From Congeria kusceri (taxonomy: Eukaryota; Mollusca; Bivalvia; Myida; Dreissenidae): a stretch of 64,000 bases of DNA. Both the position numbers and the translations under genes were made by a program. Position 1 is the first letter of the stretch, and every line of letters starts with the position of its first letter. Location of the stretch: contig CM051038.1 of the NCBI GenBank assembly GCA_027627225.1, forward strand, positions 44,897,343 to 44,961,342, read 5' to 3'. The notes under the pieces are model-generated. The model worked only from the letters and a program-made list of their open reading frames with translations, was not told the DNA's origin and did not search any database. Of the stretch, positions 50,993 to 61,463 are shown piece by piece.

Positions 50993-52830
50993 ATATTCCA
51001 ACATAAGAAGGTATATTATTCCATATTTCCATTGTAATATATGAAAATGATTTTCTACGTAGTTAGTTTTTATTTTCACACGCGAAATATCTATACGGGT
51101 GTCGGACCTCAATGTGTAGCAAGTGTTGTTAGTAAAGTGTAAGATATTTGGTAGATAAAGAAGGAGTGTGACCATGCAAGCACTTGTGGTCAGTGACAGC
51201 TGTAAGATAAATTATATACATTGGAATAGTGTTTTTTTGGTAGTTGTGAGAAAAAATCTATATACGTGGTTATTATAAATTGTCATAATGGCTGAAAAAC
51301 CATATAAACATGTATTCGTGAAACTCGCTATTTTGAACGATGCTTGACCTCCAAACTTACTGCAGTTCTGGTGGGAACAAATGCCTCAAAGTTCGATTTG
51401 CTGTTTCGTTTACATATATTCTACGGCACTCATTAATCTCCAGTAGCGCTCGGTTGTTTGATTTATATCGGTTGAACGTGTATCTTGCGTGTAAAGTACG
51501 GATTTCATAGTCATATAACAAAAGCCCCCTATCAACAAGTGTCATGTAGAATAGCGCGGTGGATAGTGTTTTAGACTTTGAATCACAATGACTGTGGTTC
51601 GAATCCTTCCAAGATCTTTCTTCTTTTATTATTTTCTTTTACTTCAACATCACTTATTCTCATCACATTTTTTCTTTATTTTGTTTCTTTTTTTTCAATT
51701 ATTTTATCTACATAAAAATGCAATCACAAATACTCTGTTTCGCACGCAGTATCGATGCAGCTCTCTTCTGTGTCAGACTCGAGGTTAATGATGAGATTCC
51801 GTGTCATGACGTCGGAAAAATGATCAAATAAATAAATTAAAAACAAAAATAAATAAATTGAATAAATTAAAAGTGCCTGGTTTGGGATTCGAACCCAAAA
51901 CATCACACTTACAAACTTTGCGTACTAACCACTGCACTACAGTATTAACTGTTACGTATTGAGGATTTAATCAATAGATAGTCATGTCTGAGTCTCCTAT
52001 CTGGGGTAGTAGCTGAAAATAGATTTACGAAAATACACGGAACATTCATGACTGCCAGGTCAATAAAATCGCACAATACGTGTATATAATATATAATCAC
52101 AATACGTGTATATAATATATAATCACAATGCGTGTATATAATATATAATTATAGTATACAATCCTCCAAAGCTAATATGAACGAAGAATGTAAAAGTTTG
52201 TGCGAACTTGTAATTGCCCTGTAGGACCATATTGTTCACAAATAATATATTTTACATCTGTAAATTATAGGATCTCATCCTTCACAGGTGTGAAAATTGA
52301 GATGATATTCTTCACACATAACATTCTATTCTTCACATTTCTGTGAAGTTTGTGATCGCATCCAGTTTTTGATATGCAATGAAATCGGATTCTCTTGTAA
52401 TCCTCAAGCATAACCCGTTTGGGGCCAGTCACATTCTTCACACTTACAAATGTGACATGTGAGATCCTTTTGATCATAGGTGTGTGAAAAAAATGATTTG
52501 TGAAAAATATGATCCTACAATGCCCTATGTAGACTGTAATTAGAAATGACATGTGCTTGTACAAAACATATTATGCTGGATAACATTTTGGATCTTTTTT
52601 TTTCTGATTTAATGACAAGTTTTCATTAATCTTCTGTAGATGTCTGGATTTATTTCATGCCTATAATATTTACTTGATATGTATATGTATTTATTGTATG
52701 AATGACCTATTTTTTATTTATACAGGTGAAATAAACAGTTAAATTTTTCAAAAAATTGAGTATATATATGTTAAATATGTTAGATTTTAAATAATAAGCA
52801 TGTGTTACTAACGTTCAATGAGTATTTCTA

Positions 52831-53485
52831 CAACGAAATTACACAATTCTATAATTAATTGAAATTGCTGGGTGAAAAAAAGAAGATTTAGAATTATTAT
52901 ATATAAATACAAAATGCCCACATATTTGAATGTAAACATAATGTTGTTTATTTGTTTGTTTATTTAAATAAATGTATTTATTATAATGCTTAAACGTTTA
53001 CATTACAAAATATAATACAAATATACCCAGTATAATTCTCCCACGCTTTTTTAAAGATTGCAAAACTTAATTATCATGGATGATCAAAACCGAAATTACA
53101 CCAATAATCCAAATGGTTCGGATTACACAACATTTATTATTACTTCACAAATTGTTTTGTAATTAAGAGACAGTTGCTCAAAAAATAACGCCATTATTCG
53201 CAAAAATTCGCACTATTTTGTATATTGTAAATGAAAACAAAATGTAAAGCCTTTGGCTGTGCCAGAATTGTTTAATACAACAACAACAACATCAACAACT
53301 GATGTTTAAAAGTACTAACATGCAAATATATAATCTGAAAATATAATGAAAACAAATGCGAGTTTATAAAAAAAATACAAAATAAAATATTATCTGCTGC
53401 TATACTATGTACGTACATGGTTTCTTTTAGTATTTCTTAGATTCGATGTTGTCCTAAATAAGTATTCAGGCACGTTGCAATGACC
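52831..53485. other. Unique AT-rich flank right of the array
   Basis: Sequence here is not in copies 1 or 2 and so marks the original right flank of the unit. It contains TTTG/TTTA runs and a short (CAA)n tract near 53280, and no gene. Confidence 0.6.
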
Positions 53486-54018
53486 TTAACGCATTGTGCG
53501 TGTTAAAGGGACTGAGTTACAGAGTTTTGTTGTTGTTTTTTTAATTCAAAAAAGTATTTTAAAATGTAGTAAAATCAGAAAGTACAAAAATGCGATCAAG
53601 TATAGCATTAACAAGTTTAAACCTAAGACCGTAGGGTCGAAAGTCCGACACGTTTACCAATCGGCAAGTCGGACTTTGTAGTGTATTTTTAACGCGACGT
53701 GATTCACGTATTTCCCTAAATACCGACGTAAAACAATTTCAATTGATGTGCATCCGTAAACGACTCATTATTTCAAATATGTTTTCTAAGTTGTTGTTTT
53801 TCTCTTCTCTATACAAAGTGCGCTTTTGTTTTTTGAATTGGTGACACTATTTGAGAAAATTGTCAATTGGGCAATCTGTGATTAGGTCCCTTTAAATTGT
53901 ATTCAAAATGGCATTATAAATTGCATTTCGTAGACACAATTTCTCCAACACATTTAATGTGTTCTTGATATGTACAAATCATTTGACTCGACTGAATTGA
54001 CTTGATTTCTTCCTGCGA
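53486..54018. repeat. Left arm of a 0.53-kb inverted repeat flanking the bHLH locus
   Basis: Reverse complement of 61464-61993 over the whole length with small indels and scattered substitutions. It includes a TTAA MITE (53507-53891) plus about 125 bp beyond that element's right end, so the pair is more than two independent MITE insertions. Confidence 0.8.
53507..53891. mobile_element. TTAA MITE, second family (left copy)
   Basis: TTAA at 53503-53506 and 53892-53895; ends AGGGACTGAGTTACAG and CTGTGATTAGGTCCCT. A 10-bp stem AAAGTCCGAC/GTCGGACTTT (about 53640-53678) lies near the middle. Confidence 0.7.
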
Positions 54019-54227
54019 CTTCTTGTTTGAGTTGTTTCTGTTATTGAAACTTTCAAACAACATTGTGAATAAAATCTGCACTTTACGTGAGCTCAATTCC
54101 ATTATAAATCTGTTTCCATTTTTATGATGTAAACCATTGTTTAAATTATTCTCCTTAGCCCTCTTGATTCCATGATGTCAGAGCTGTGAAATAAATAAAT
54201 AACTGCCATGCGCATGATTAACGTCAA

Positions 54228-54310
54228 AGCCCCGCCCATTACCCCGCCGCTTTACACTCATAGCCCCGCCCACATTTCTAAAAGCCGCCAATCAAATCGC
54301 TCCCATCTGT
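54228..54310 (+). promoter_or_regulatory. Probable promoter-proximal elements of the bHLH gene
   Basis: GC boxes CCCCGCCC at 54230-54237 and 54264-54271, a related CCCCGCC at 54242-54248, a CCAAT box at 54288-54292 and an E-box CATCTG at 54304-54309. They lie about 460-540 bp before the ATG. The cluster of GC-rich motifs in AT-rich DNA fits a transcription start just downstream. I see no clear TATA box. Confidence 0.5.
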
Positions 54311-54771
54311 TTCCAGGCTTCAGAACCGCAACACCGGCAGATTCCCTGATAAGCCTCGACTGCATTATGATCGTTATGCGAGTGGAATAAATTGGTTGAT
54401 TAGTTAATTAACTTCGCAGGATTGATGGATAAACAATAGTTATACCGTTCTTAGCTATACGGGTGGAAAAACGATTTAATTTAATAACAATTCCACGGAA
54501 ACGAACTTGCATGGTCGGATTCGATTTGGGTCCAGAAATTATTGTTTGGAATAAATAAAAATAAAAGTGTAGCATAGCTAATGGTGAAAGAGACGACACA
54601 TGGACACTTCTTTATTTGTGTTATTTTATTAATTACATAACATAAAAATAGTTGCCATTTTAAATTATTATGCGTAAATTTTCTACTGCAAACACAGTGG
54701 ATTTAAGATTGTGAATAAAGGCAATCTTGGTTTGGAATAAAATACATTCATGCGTTGTCACACGTCACAAA

Positions 54772-55233
54772 ATGAGAAAGGAAAGTAAGAAAAGAAAGGC
54801 GGAAGAAGATCACACAATTTCCGACGCCGACAGCGCCTGTTCCAGTGACAGTTACCAGGGCAACGGTTCGTCAAAGAAACACCGGATGACGTCGTCAGAC
54901 GACGTTATGGACGGCGTCGAAATCAACCCGATGACCGGAAAACCGCGGACGCACGCTAACGCCCGGGAACGTGACCGTACACAGAGCGTCAACACGGCGT
55001 TCATTACGTTAAGGACGTTAATCCCAACGGAACCAGCCGACCGGAAGCTATCGAAAATCGAGGTGTTGCGGCTCGCGACGAGCTACATCGCGCATCTGAA
55101 CACTGTGTTAATGGTGGGAGGGGACAGTTTGGATCAACCGTGTATCAAACATCACGCCATGATGCGCGGAACCATGGACTGTATGCCGAAAGCCGTGTGC
55201 ACGTTCTGTCTTAGCAACAGTCGGACACGGCCG
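54772..55233 (+). CDS. Scleraxis/paraxis (TCF15)-type bHLH transcription factor, first coding exon
   Basis: The exon encodes 154 residues from the ATG at 54772 (context ACAAAATGA). A lysine-rich KKRK stretch (residues 6-9) is a likely nuclear localisation signal, and a Ser/Asp-rich linker follows. The bHLH domain has its basic region at 59-70 ([12 protein letters not shown]), helix 1 at 71-83, a loop containing [12 protein letters not shown], and helix 2 to about 112. The motif CTFCLSN at 143-149 is typical of the scleraxis/paraxis subfamily, which dimerises with E proteins on E-boxes and acts in mesoderm, muscle and connective tissue development of animals. The exon ends in phase 0 at the donor GTATGT (55234). 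In-frame codons to 55269 are intron read-through. The terminal exon is not identified in the window. Family assignment is firm; choice between the two subfamily members is not. Confidence 0.9.
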
Positions 55234-55271
55234 GTATGTAATCAGTTTAAGGGTCTTTTCTTTAATTAACA

Positions 55272-55587
55272 GGGCCGACTAGCTTAGTTTTAAGAGCGCA
55301 GGACTGCCAATCCGGGGTTCAATTCTCAGATAATGCCCGGTCACATAAGTTGTGTGACGATTGGTAAGTTGTGTGACGATTGGTCATGACATTATTTCTA
55401 CGACCATTCCCCCTTACCTCTGATTCAAGTAGTGCAGTTGTCAGTTACTGGCATAAGTATGTGCAGTTAGTACTGGTTTACCGCTTAGATCGACTTAGCT
55501 TACCCAGGAAATGTGTGAGTAGGCTAACTGACACCGTTATATGACTGAAATACTGTTAAATACGGCGAAACATCCAAACAAACAAAC
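55272..55587 (+). mobile_element. tRNA-derived SINE in the bHLH intron
   Basis: Starts 38 bp after the splice donor. Degenerate A box (TAGCTTAG) and B box (GGTTCAATTC) are followed by the conserved body CCTCTGATTCAAGTAG, then GACTGAAATACTGTT and an (AAAC)n tail. A 19-bp duplication (AAGTTGTGTGACGATTGGT at 55347 and 55366) is private to this copy. Confidence 0.75.
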
Positions 55588-55971
55588 TTTATTTTAGATA
55601 CGAACATATAACGAAATAAAATTATTGTTTAGCCAAACAACTATATAATTTGTCTAAAGATGTGCAATGCCTTTTGATTTTTTTTAAATTAAAAATAATA
55701 CAACACGTGTGCTTGTTGAAACACCATTGTTTGGACAATTATTTCTTCTATAAACTAATTGAATGCTATTGTAAAGACAAAAACAACAACCATATTAAAC
55801 GTTGAAATCGTGAATAAGAAACCAATTCAATAACAATATTAATAAGTAACTAATTAATAAAAAAAATCGATTTAGTATTTGCCTCTTATTTAATGTAGTA
55901 AAAAACAAATAGCAAAACGTGCGTCATGAAACGATCATGTGAACTTCTTCCAAGTAAAAAGACAGTTTTCT

Positions 55972-56160
55972 AAAATCAAAATTCAATAAATATTTTACCA
56001 TAGTAGTAGTAGTAGTACTTCTTAATAATTACAAAATCAAAATTCAATAAATATTTTACCATAGCAGTAGAAGTAGTACTTCTTAATAATTACAAAATCA
56101 AAATTCAATAAATATTTTACCATAGTAGAAGTAGTACTTCTTAATAATTACAAAATCAAA
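55972..56160. repeat. About 61-bp tandem repeat, three units
   Basis: Units begin AAAATCAAAATTCAATAAAT at 55972, 56033 and 56094. Each contains a variable run of TAG/AAG triplets before TACTTCTTAATAATTAC. Confidence 0.85.
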
Positions 56161-57457
56161 ATTAAAGCGATGAATGTAATAATAATTTTTAGTATTTATC
56201 ATTAAAATGATTAAGATATTTCATTACAATATGGGTCACTTAACCAAGATTGGTGTTATTAAACATATAAAAAGACAGTATAGTTTAAAAAAACAACATT
56301 TGTCAAAACTATATGCAAATGTAAACTTTTTAAGGCTTGTTTATATTCTGTATACAATTATTGCGAGCAGTTCTTAGTTTACGGAATTTGTTATATAAGT
56401 TTAGTATATATAGTTATAAAGTTTATTTGCTAATAATAATTATAATAATAATACATTTATTTCGTATGTTTATTATGATTTTAAATGTAATGCCACTTTG
56501 AGAGACAATATTCTTTTACCCAGTGTTGCCTGCTGAAAATAGATTTTGAGTAAACTATTTGTGAACAAAATTAATCTTTATGGGATTAGTTTCCTTCAAT
56601 AATTTATTAATTTTAATTTTGATAATACACAGGATGAAGTCTATTGTAAGTTCAGACGATAAGATAAGACGCGTACACGCGTAATTTACGCACAAATTAC
56701 CCCACACGATACGCGAAGAAAATAAAATCATTGCGTCAGTGCTTCATCGAGTGTACGCGTACATTTACCTCCCATAAATTATGGTTTGGGTGTAAATTTA
56801 TCATATATGCAAACGATCCTAGAGCACCGATGTTATTCTTCGGTAACGCATGATACATACATATGAATATATAGAACATAAATAGTAGATTTCCTTCTTG
56901 GTTAAATAGTTAGATAAAATTTTCTGAAATTTTGCAATAACACTGTACGTGCACATGATAGTGCTCAAGATCGGGGAATGGGGGATGGTAATCAGACATC
57001 TTGTGGACGTCAATAATGTGTTATACGAGTATTCATAATATTGTTTTATTGTTGGGATACCGTCATTGTAAAGGCCATTGATCAGAATGCACGTGGACAA
57101 GGTAGATATTGTGTTTTACTCATACGATTGTTTCATTTTATTTTAAACAAAATATCATTGCTTTAGCAAATTCTGTAGTCATGCATGTACATCAAAATAC
57201 ATGGAAACTGAATCGCCATATTAATTCCCATGTTCACATAAGGCGTAAGAATCTGCACAGTAAGTTAAAAACAAGAGTAAAACACCAGTACTCAACATAA
57301 ACAACTAGTTATCTGTCACTATTTCATGTTATTAGTTTAGTTCATACCTATTTATTTTAGCTCGATTGCATCGAAAGTCTTAGGCTTATACAGACACTCT
57401 CGATTCCGTTTCCTGGGAAGAACCAGTACTTGGTGTCTTTGGAAAGATATTGAGAAC
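56161..57457. other. AT-rich DNA, probably intronic or downstream of the bHLH exon; nothing recognised
   Basis: Only short open frames are present. A palindromic GTACACGCGTA-like motif occurs at 56672-56682 and again near 56751-56762. Confidence 0.4.
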
Positions 57458-57530
57458 GCTCCCTGATGTGGCTTGAACCCGGGGCCTTCCGTTCGCAAGG
57501 CGGCCGCCATATCCACTACACCATTGCGAT
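57458..57530 (-). other. tRNA-like sequence (SINE head or tRNA pseudogene)
   Basis: On the minus strand TGGTGTAGTGG fits an A box and GGGTTCAAGCC a B box, with TTGCGAA as the anticodon loop. Acceptor and anticodon stems pair poorly. Confidence 0.5.
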
Positions 57531-58740
57531 TCTATTTTATTTTATTAATACAGCTATCACCGATACGTTAACACATGTGAAGTTTACTAGCACAAAGTAC
57601 TAAGGTGTCCCCAAATGTTTTATGATCATGGCAAGAACTGCAATTTACTGTCGTGTGTTATGTTTGAAAGCGTGACAAATTTATCTGAAGTTGTCATACT
57701 GCGAAACTTTAAGATTGAGATAATTTTGTCACTTTTTCAGTAACTTTAAAAAAAAACAGAGGCAACATCGCAATTGTTACTACAATCGCAGACTACAGAA
57801 TGCAGAAATTTTCGTGAAATGCGCTATACAAATATAACATACATGTGACATATTACAAGACAGCCAATGAAATCATTATTAACCAAATGTTTAAGCATGC
57901 CAACTTTGGAATGCGCGCGCATCGATTACCACCCTTGTATCTGTAATTCTAACATGATACTCGCTGATTTATCTATAGACACAGAACACAGTTATCGTTG
58001 TAAAACTACTCAATACACCCAGCAAAAAGTAGTCCTGATTCTGAGCGGAACATTGTAAAATGTAGTTCTCATTACACTTGCAAAAATATATGTCAGATCA
58101 TGTTAAAATAGAAATAATTTTCGTTGTATCGTTGTTTATCAGTTAATAAACAATTTGTGTCGTTCTGATGGCTATGAAACCACTCGGTCTAACGCTCTCG
58201 TGAATTAATTCCTACGCATCAGAACTCCAAATCTTTGTTTATTGGCGAAAAACAACGATAAATCGAAAACTATTTATTAATTGAAAGCTTAATTTTTTTC
58301 GATATAAGACAAGCCCATGGCGAGTAACCTAAGTATTTAACTATTGCATATTATGAACATTTTTTATATTCTCAATTCTCTTTCCATTCCAATGCATTTT
58401 TTTGTTAAACAGTGAACATTTTTGATACAAACACAGAACTTTCAAGGTGGGTAGGTAGGTCGATTCTTGCTTTTATTTATTTATTTATCTTTGGGTGTGA
58501 ACACAGGTAGACGACCCTTAGACACGGGCCAAATTGTCTTAACACAAAATACAAGAGCAAATCACATTGCTTGGTGTATGCCAGTGGCATATTGTTTGTT
58601 TAATTTGGAAATATTATTGCAAGGTTATGAGAATGCACTGTTTAGTTGATATAAACACGTTATGAATTAATTACGAACAAAAAGGTGAGAATAAAACTAA
58701 CATTTTCGAATAGAAAAAAAAATGCTTCACGGAAGCCTAT
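57531..58740. other. No gene recognised
   Basis: AT-rich. Short open frames (for example 57867-58058 plus) show no domain. An inverted pair CAACGATAAATCGAAAA / ATCGTTGTTTATCAG lies near 58128-58270. Confidence 0.4.
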
Positions 58741-58746
58741 AAAAAC

Positions 58747-59577
58747 TTGTGAGTCGGGCCGAATATCGTGAGTCGGTCGGGCCGAATATCGTGAGTCGGT
58801 CGGGCCCAATATCGTGAGTCGGTCGGGCCCAATATCGTGAGTCGCTCGGGCCCAATATCGCGAGTCGGTCGGGCCCAATATCGCGAGTCGGTCGGGCCCA
58901 ATATCGTGAGTCGGTCGGGCCCAATATCGTGAGTCGCTCGGGCCCAATATCGCGAGTCAGTCGGGCCCAATATCGCGAGTCGGTCGGGCCCAATATCGCG
59001 AGTCGCTCGGGCAGAATATCGTGAGTCGGTCGGGCCCAATATCGTGAGTCGGTCGGGCCCAATATCGTGAGTCGGTCGGGCCCAATATCGTGAGTCGGTC
59101 GGGCCCAAAGTCGGTCGGGTCCAATATCGTGAGTCGGTCGGGCCCAATATCGTGAGTCGGTCGGGCCGAATATCGTGAGTCGGTCGGGCCCGATATCGTG
59201 AGTCGGTCGGGCCCAATATCGCGAGTCGCTCGGGCCCAATATCGCGAGTCGGTCGGGCCCAATATCGCGAGTCGGTCGGGCCCAATATCGCGAGTCGCTC
59301 GGGCAGAATATCGTGAGTCGGTCGGGCCCAATATCGTGAGTCGGTCGGGCCCAATATCGTGAGTCGGTCGGGCCCAATATCGTGAGTCGGTCGGGCCCAA
59401 AGTCGGTCGGGCCCAAAGTCGGTCGGGCCCAATATCGTGAGTCGGTCGGGCCCAATATCGTGAGGCGGTCGGGCCCAATACCGTGAGTCGGTGGGGCCCA
59501 ATATCGTGAGTCGGTCGGGCCCAAAGTCGGTCGGGTCCAATATCGTGAGTCGGTCGGGCCCAGTATCGTGAGTCGGT
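58747..59577. repeat. 23-bp minisatellite with 292-bp higher-order period
   Basis: About 36 units of a 23-bp sequence beginning GGGCCCAATATCG. Variants have GTGAG or GCGAG, TCGGTC or TCGCTC, GGGCAG, GGGCCG or GGGTCC, plus shortened 16-bp units (GGGCCCAAAGTCGGTC). A block carrying the rare GGGCAGAATATC variant repeats at 59011 and 59303, 292 bp apart, which equals twelve 23-mers plus one 16-mer. The minus strand has no stop in any frame because the unit contains none. Confidence 0.95.
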
Positions 59578-59682
59578 CGCGCTACCGCAAACAAACGTGA
59601 GTCGGTCGCGTTACCGCAAACAAACGTGAGTCGGTCGCGTTACCGCAAACAAACGTGAGTCGGTCGCGTTACCGCAAACAAA
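59567..59682. repeat. 29-bp tandem repeat, four units, adjoining the minisatellite
   Basis: Units share GTGAGTCGGTCGCG with the minisatellite and then continue with TTACCGCAAACAAAC. The first unit reads GCTACC where the others read GTTACC. Confidence 0.9.
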
Positions 59683-60000
59683 CGATTTTGTAAGGATGGC
59701 CTTAGGAATATTCATATCAAAGTCATTGAAATAACTGCATACATTTTAGAGTAAAATAATAGCGAGAAAGGAATCAAACAATGCGCTTCATACGATTTCA
59801 GTTAACAGAACCTATTCACAGACTGGCAAATTGACAATTTCCAACATTTCTGTCACCAATTTCAAAAAGAAAAAAATATTATATATAAATAAGCGAAATG
59901 ACACTCCTGACACAAAAGTATATTCGAAATAATTTGTCGTTTATAGAAAGAGATCAATAAAAATGGCAAAAAATATGTATTGGTTACACAATTGTTTTGA

Positions 60001-60317
60001 GCCGGGCCCTGCTAGCACAGTTGGTCGAGCGCTGGACTGTCAACCCGGGGTTCGTGAGTTCGAACCCCGATCCCGGCCACATAACTTGTGTGGAGAATGG
60101 TCATGCAATAATTTCTAAGGCCATTCCCCCGCTACCTCTGATTCAAGTAGGTCAGTTGTCAGTTACTGGCTTAAGTATATGCACTCGGTACTTGTAAACC
60201 GCATAGATCGGCTAAGCTTGCCCCAAAAATGTGTGAGAAAAGGTTTAACTGACCAAAGTTATATGACTGAAATACTGTTGAATACGGCGAAAAATTCAAA
60301 CAAACAAATAAACAAAC
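60001..60317 (+). mobile_element. tRNA-derived SINE, well-preserved head
   Basis: A box TAGCACAGTTGG, anticodon arm CTGGA-CTGTCAA-CCCGG (loop giving GTC, Asp-like), and B box AGTTCGAACCCC. The body matches 55272-55587 and ends in an (AAAC)n tail. The tRNA part alone would pass for a tRNA gene, but the attached SINE body shows otherwise. Confidence 0.8.
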
Positions 60318-60382
60318 GCTTTGGTTGATATTTTCAGAACACATGTATCACATTTATACATATCGTTAAAACATGATTAAAT

Positions 60383-60466
60383 AGGCACGCCCTTTTGGTC
60401 CAATGGTTAGCGTAGCATACTTTCGATCCGGACGTCGTCTGCTCGAGCTCCGGCGGACGCACACCT
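60383..60466 (+). other. tRNA-Glu-like fragment next to a TTAA MITE
   Basis: TGGTCCAATGG (A box), a loop with TTC (Glu) and CTCGAGCTCC (weak B box). It stops about 10 bp before the MITE at 60477. Confidence 0.4.
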
Positions 60467-60476
60467 CTCTGTTTAA

Positions 60477-60945
60477 AGGGACTATGTCATCGAAAAGGGT
60501 CTTAAGGGGGGCAATTTCTTGTAAAAATCTGAAATTTAGATTTTATAACTACCATATTATAACGATTAAAACAGGGTATATATAGTGCGAAAAGAGTGTA
60601 CGCGAACTGAGATAAAACTAAATTTATAATATGGGTTGTGTTTGTTTGACCCTTTCCTGTTTACATTTTGACGTCAGAATTGTGAGCATTTGGTATAACC
60701 ATAGTTTACACACGACTCCTTACCAAGCATGATTGCGCAGTTGGTTAAAGCGCTGTCTAGTGTCATTTCTTCGAATGGCTCCTAAGTCGTGAGTTCGATA
60801 ACCGCTTGGGGATTTATTTTTTTCAGAATGTTTTGCTAATTTGTTGTGGTTGTTTTTATCAAAAATATTATTGTGTATAATAATATTATCAAATAATATA
60901 ATTTATAGTGCAATAGGAAGCCACTTTTTCGATGACAAAGTCCCT
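60477..60945. mobile_element. TTAA MITE with internal tRNA-like module (single copy)
   Basis: TTAA at 60473-60476 and 60946-60949. Ends AGGGACTATGTCATCG and CGATGACAAAGTCCCT are inverse over 16 bp with one mismatch. Inside, at about 60731-60815, GATTGCGCAGTTGG resembles an A box and GAGTTCGATAACCGC a B box. The layout matches the array element at 16370-17115 without the nested palindrome. Confidence 0.75.
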
Positions 60946-61023
60946 TTAAAATGCTTTTCACGCTAGAGAATACTCGGGTTTGTTTCGCCAGATACTTAAG
61001 GTTTTGAAGTTATGACATTTTAA

Positions 61024-61334
61024 AGGCCCGGCTAGCTCAGTTGGTATAGGGCTGGAGTGTCAATCCGGGGATCATGAGTTCGAAACCCAGCCCGTCCACA
61101 TAACTTGTGTGGAGATTGGTCATTAAATTATTTCTACGGCCATTTCCCCCCTACCTCTGATTCAAGTAGGGCAGTTGTAGTTACTGGTATAGGTATGTGC
61201 ACTTAGTACTGGTAAACCGCTTAGTTCGGCTATACTTGCCCAGGAAAAGTGTGAGTAGGCTAACTGACCGCCGTGCTATGACTGAAATACTGTTAAAAAC
61301 GCGAATAATCCAAACAAACAAACAAACAAACAAA
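61024..61334 (+). mobile_element. tRNA-derived SINE
   Basis: Third member of the 55272 family in the same orientation: GGCCCGGCTAGCTCAGTTGG head, B box GAGTTCGAAACCC, shared body, and a clean (CAAA)n tail at 61309-61334. Confidence 0.8.
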
Positions 61335-61463
61335 TATATGAATTAGTTCCTTTTAAGAGGTAAAGAGTACACACCAAGAAAGGAGAGTGATATCATTTAA
61401 AACTGAATTGTTGGTGCAAATTTAAGAACATATTAATTTCTTCAATTCTCAATGCGATATATT

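Larger units (their letters stand above)
38778..52830 (+). repeat. Tandem array copy 3 (14053 bp)
   Basis: Near-identical to copy 2 up to about 41355 (about six differences in 2.6 kb). It then diverges, with about 2 percent differences around 41700-42900 and fewer elsewhere. It lacks the 2.3-kb RT block (junction at 46194-46198). Unique flank resumes at 52831 after TTTCTA. Its last 100 bp hold a cluster of changes (52750-52760) against copies 1 and 2. Confidence 0.95.

Noticed and set aside
7281..52830. LTR retrotransposon or viral genome as the cause of the tandem unit
   Set aside because: No long terminal repeats, primer-binding site, gag, protease, integrase or capsid-like frame. The only polymerase sequences are non-LTR RT fragments.
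54727..54771. Upstream extension of the bHLH frame by 15 codons
   Set aside because: It begins at TTG. The first ATG in frame is at 54772 and the extension lacks bHLH-family similarity.
58727..59594. Long overlapping open frames on the minus strand (up to 285 codons)
   Set aside because: They arise because the 23-bp satellite unit has no stop on that strand. All three frames spell the same repeat peptide, with no start context or domain.
58747..59682. CRISPR-like array
   Set aside because: Repeats are directly adjacent with no unique spacers, and the genome is clearly animal.
60001..60078. A functional tRNA-Asp-like gene
   Set aside because: Same SINE body as at 55272 and 61024. The tRNA part is a SINE head.
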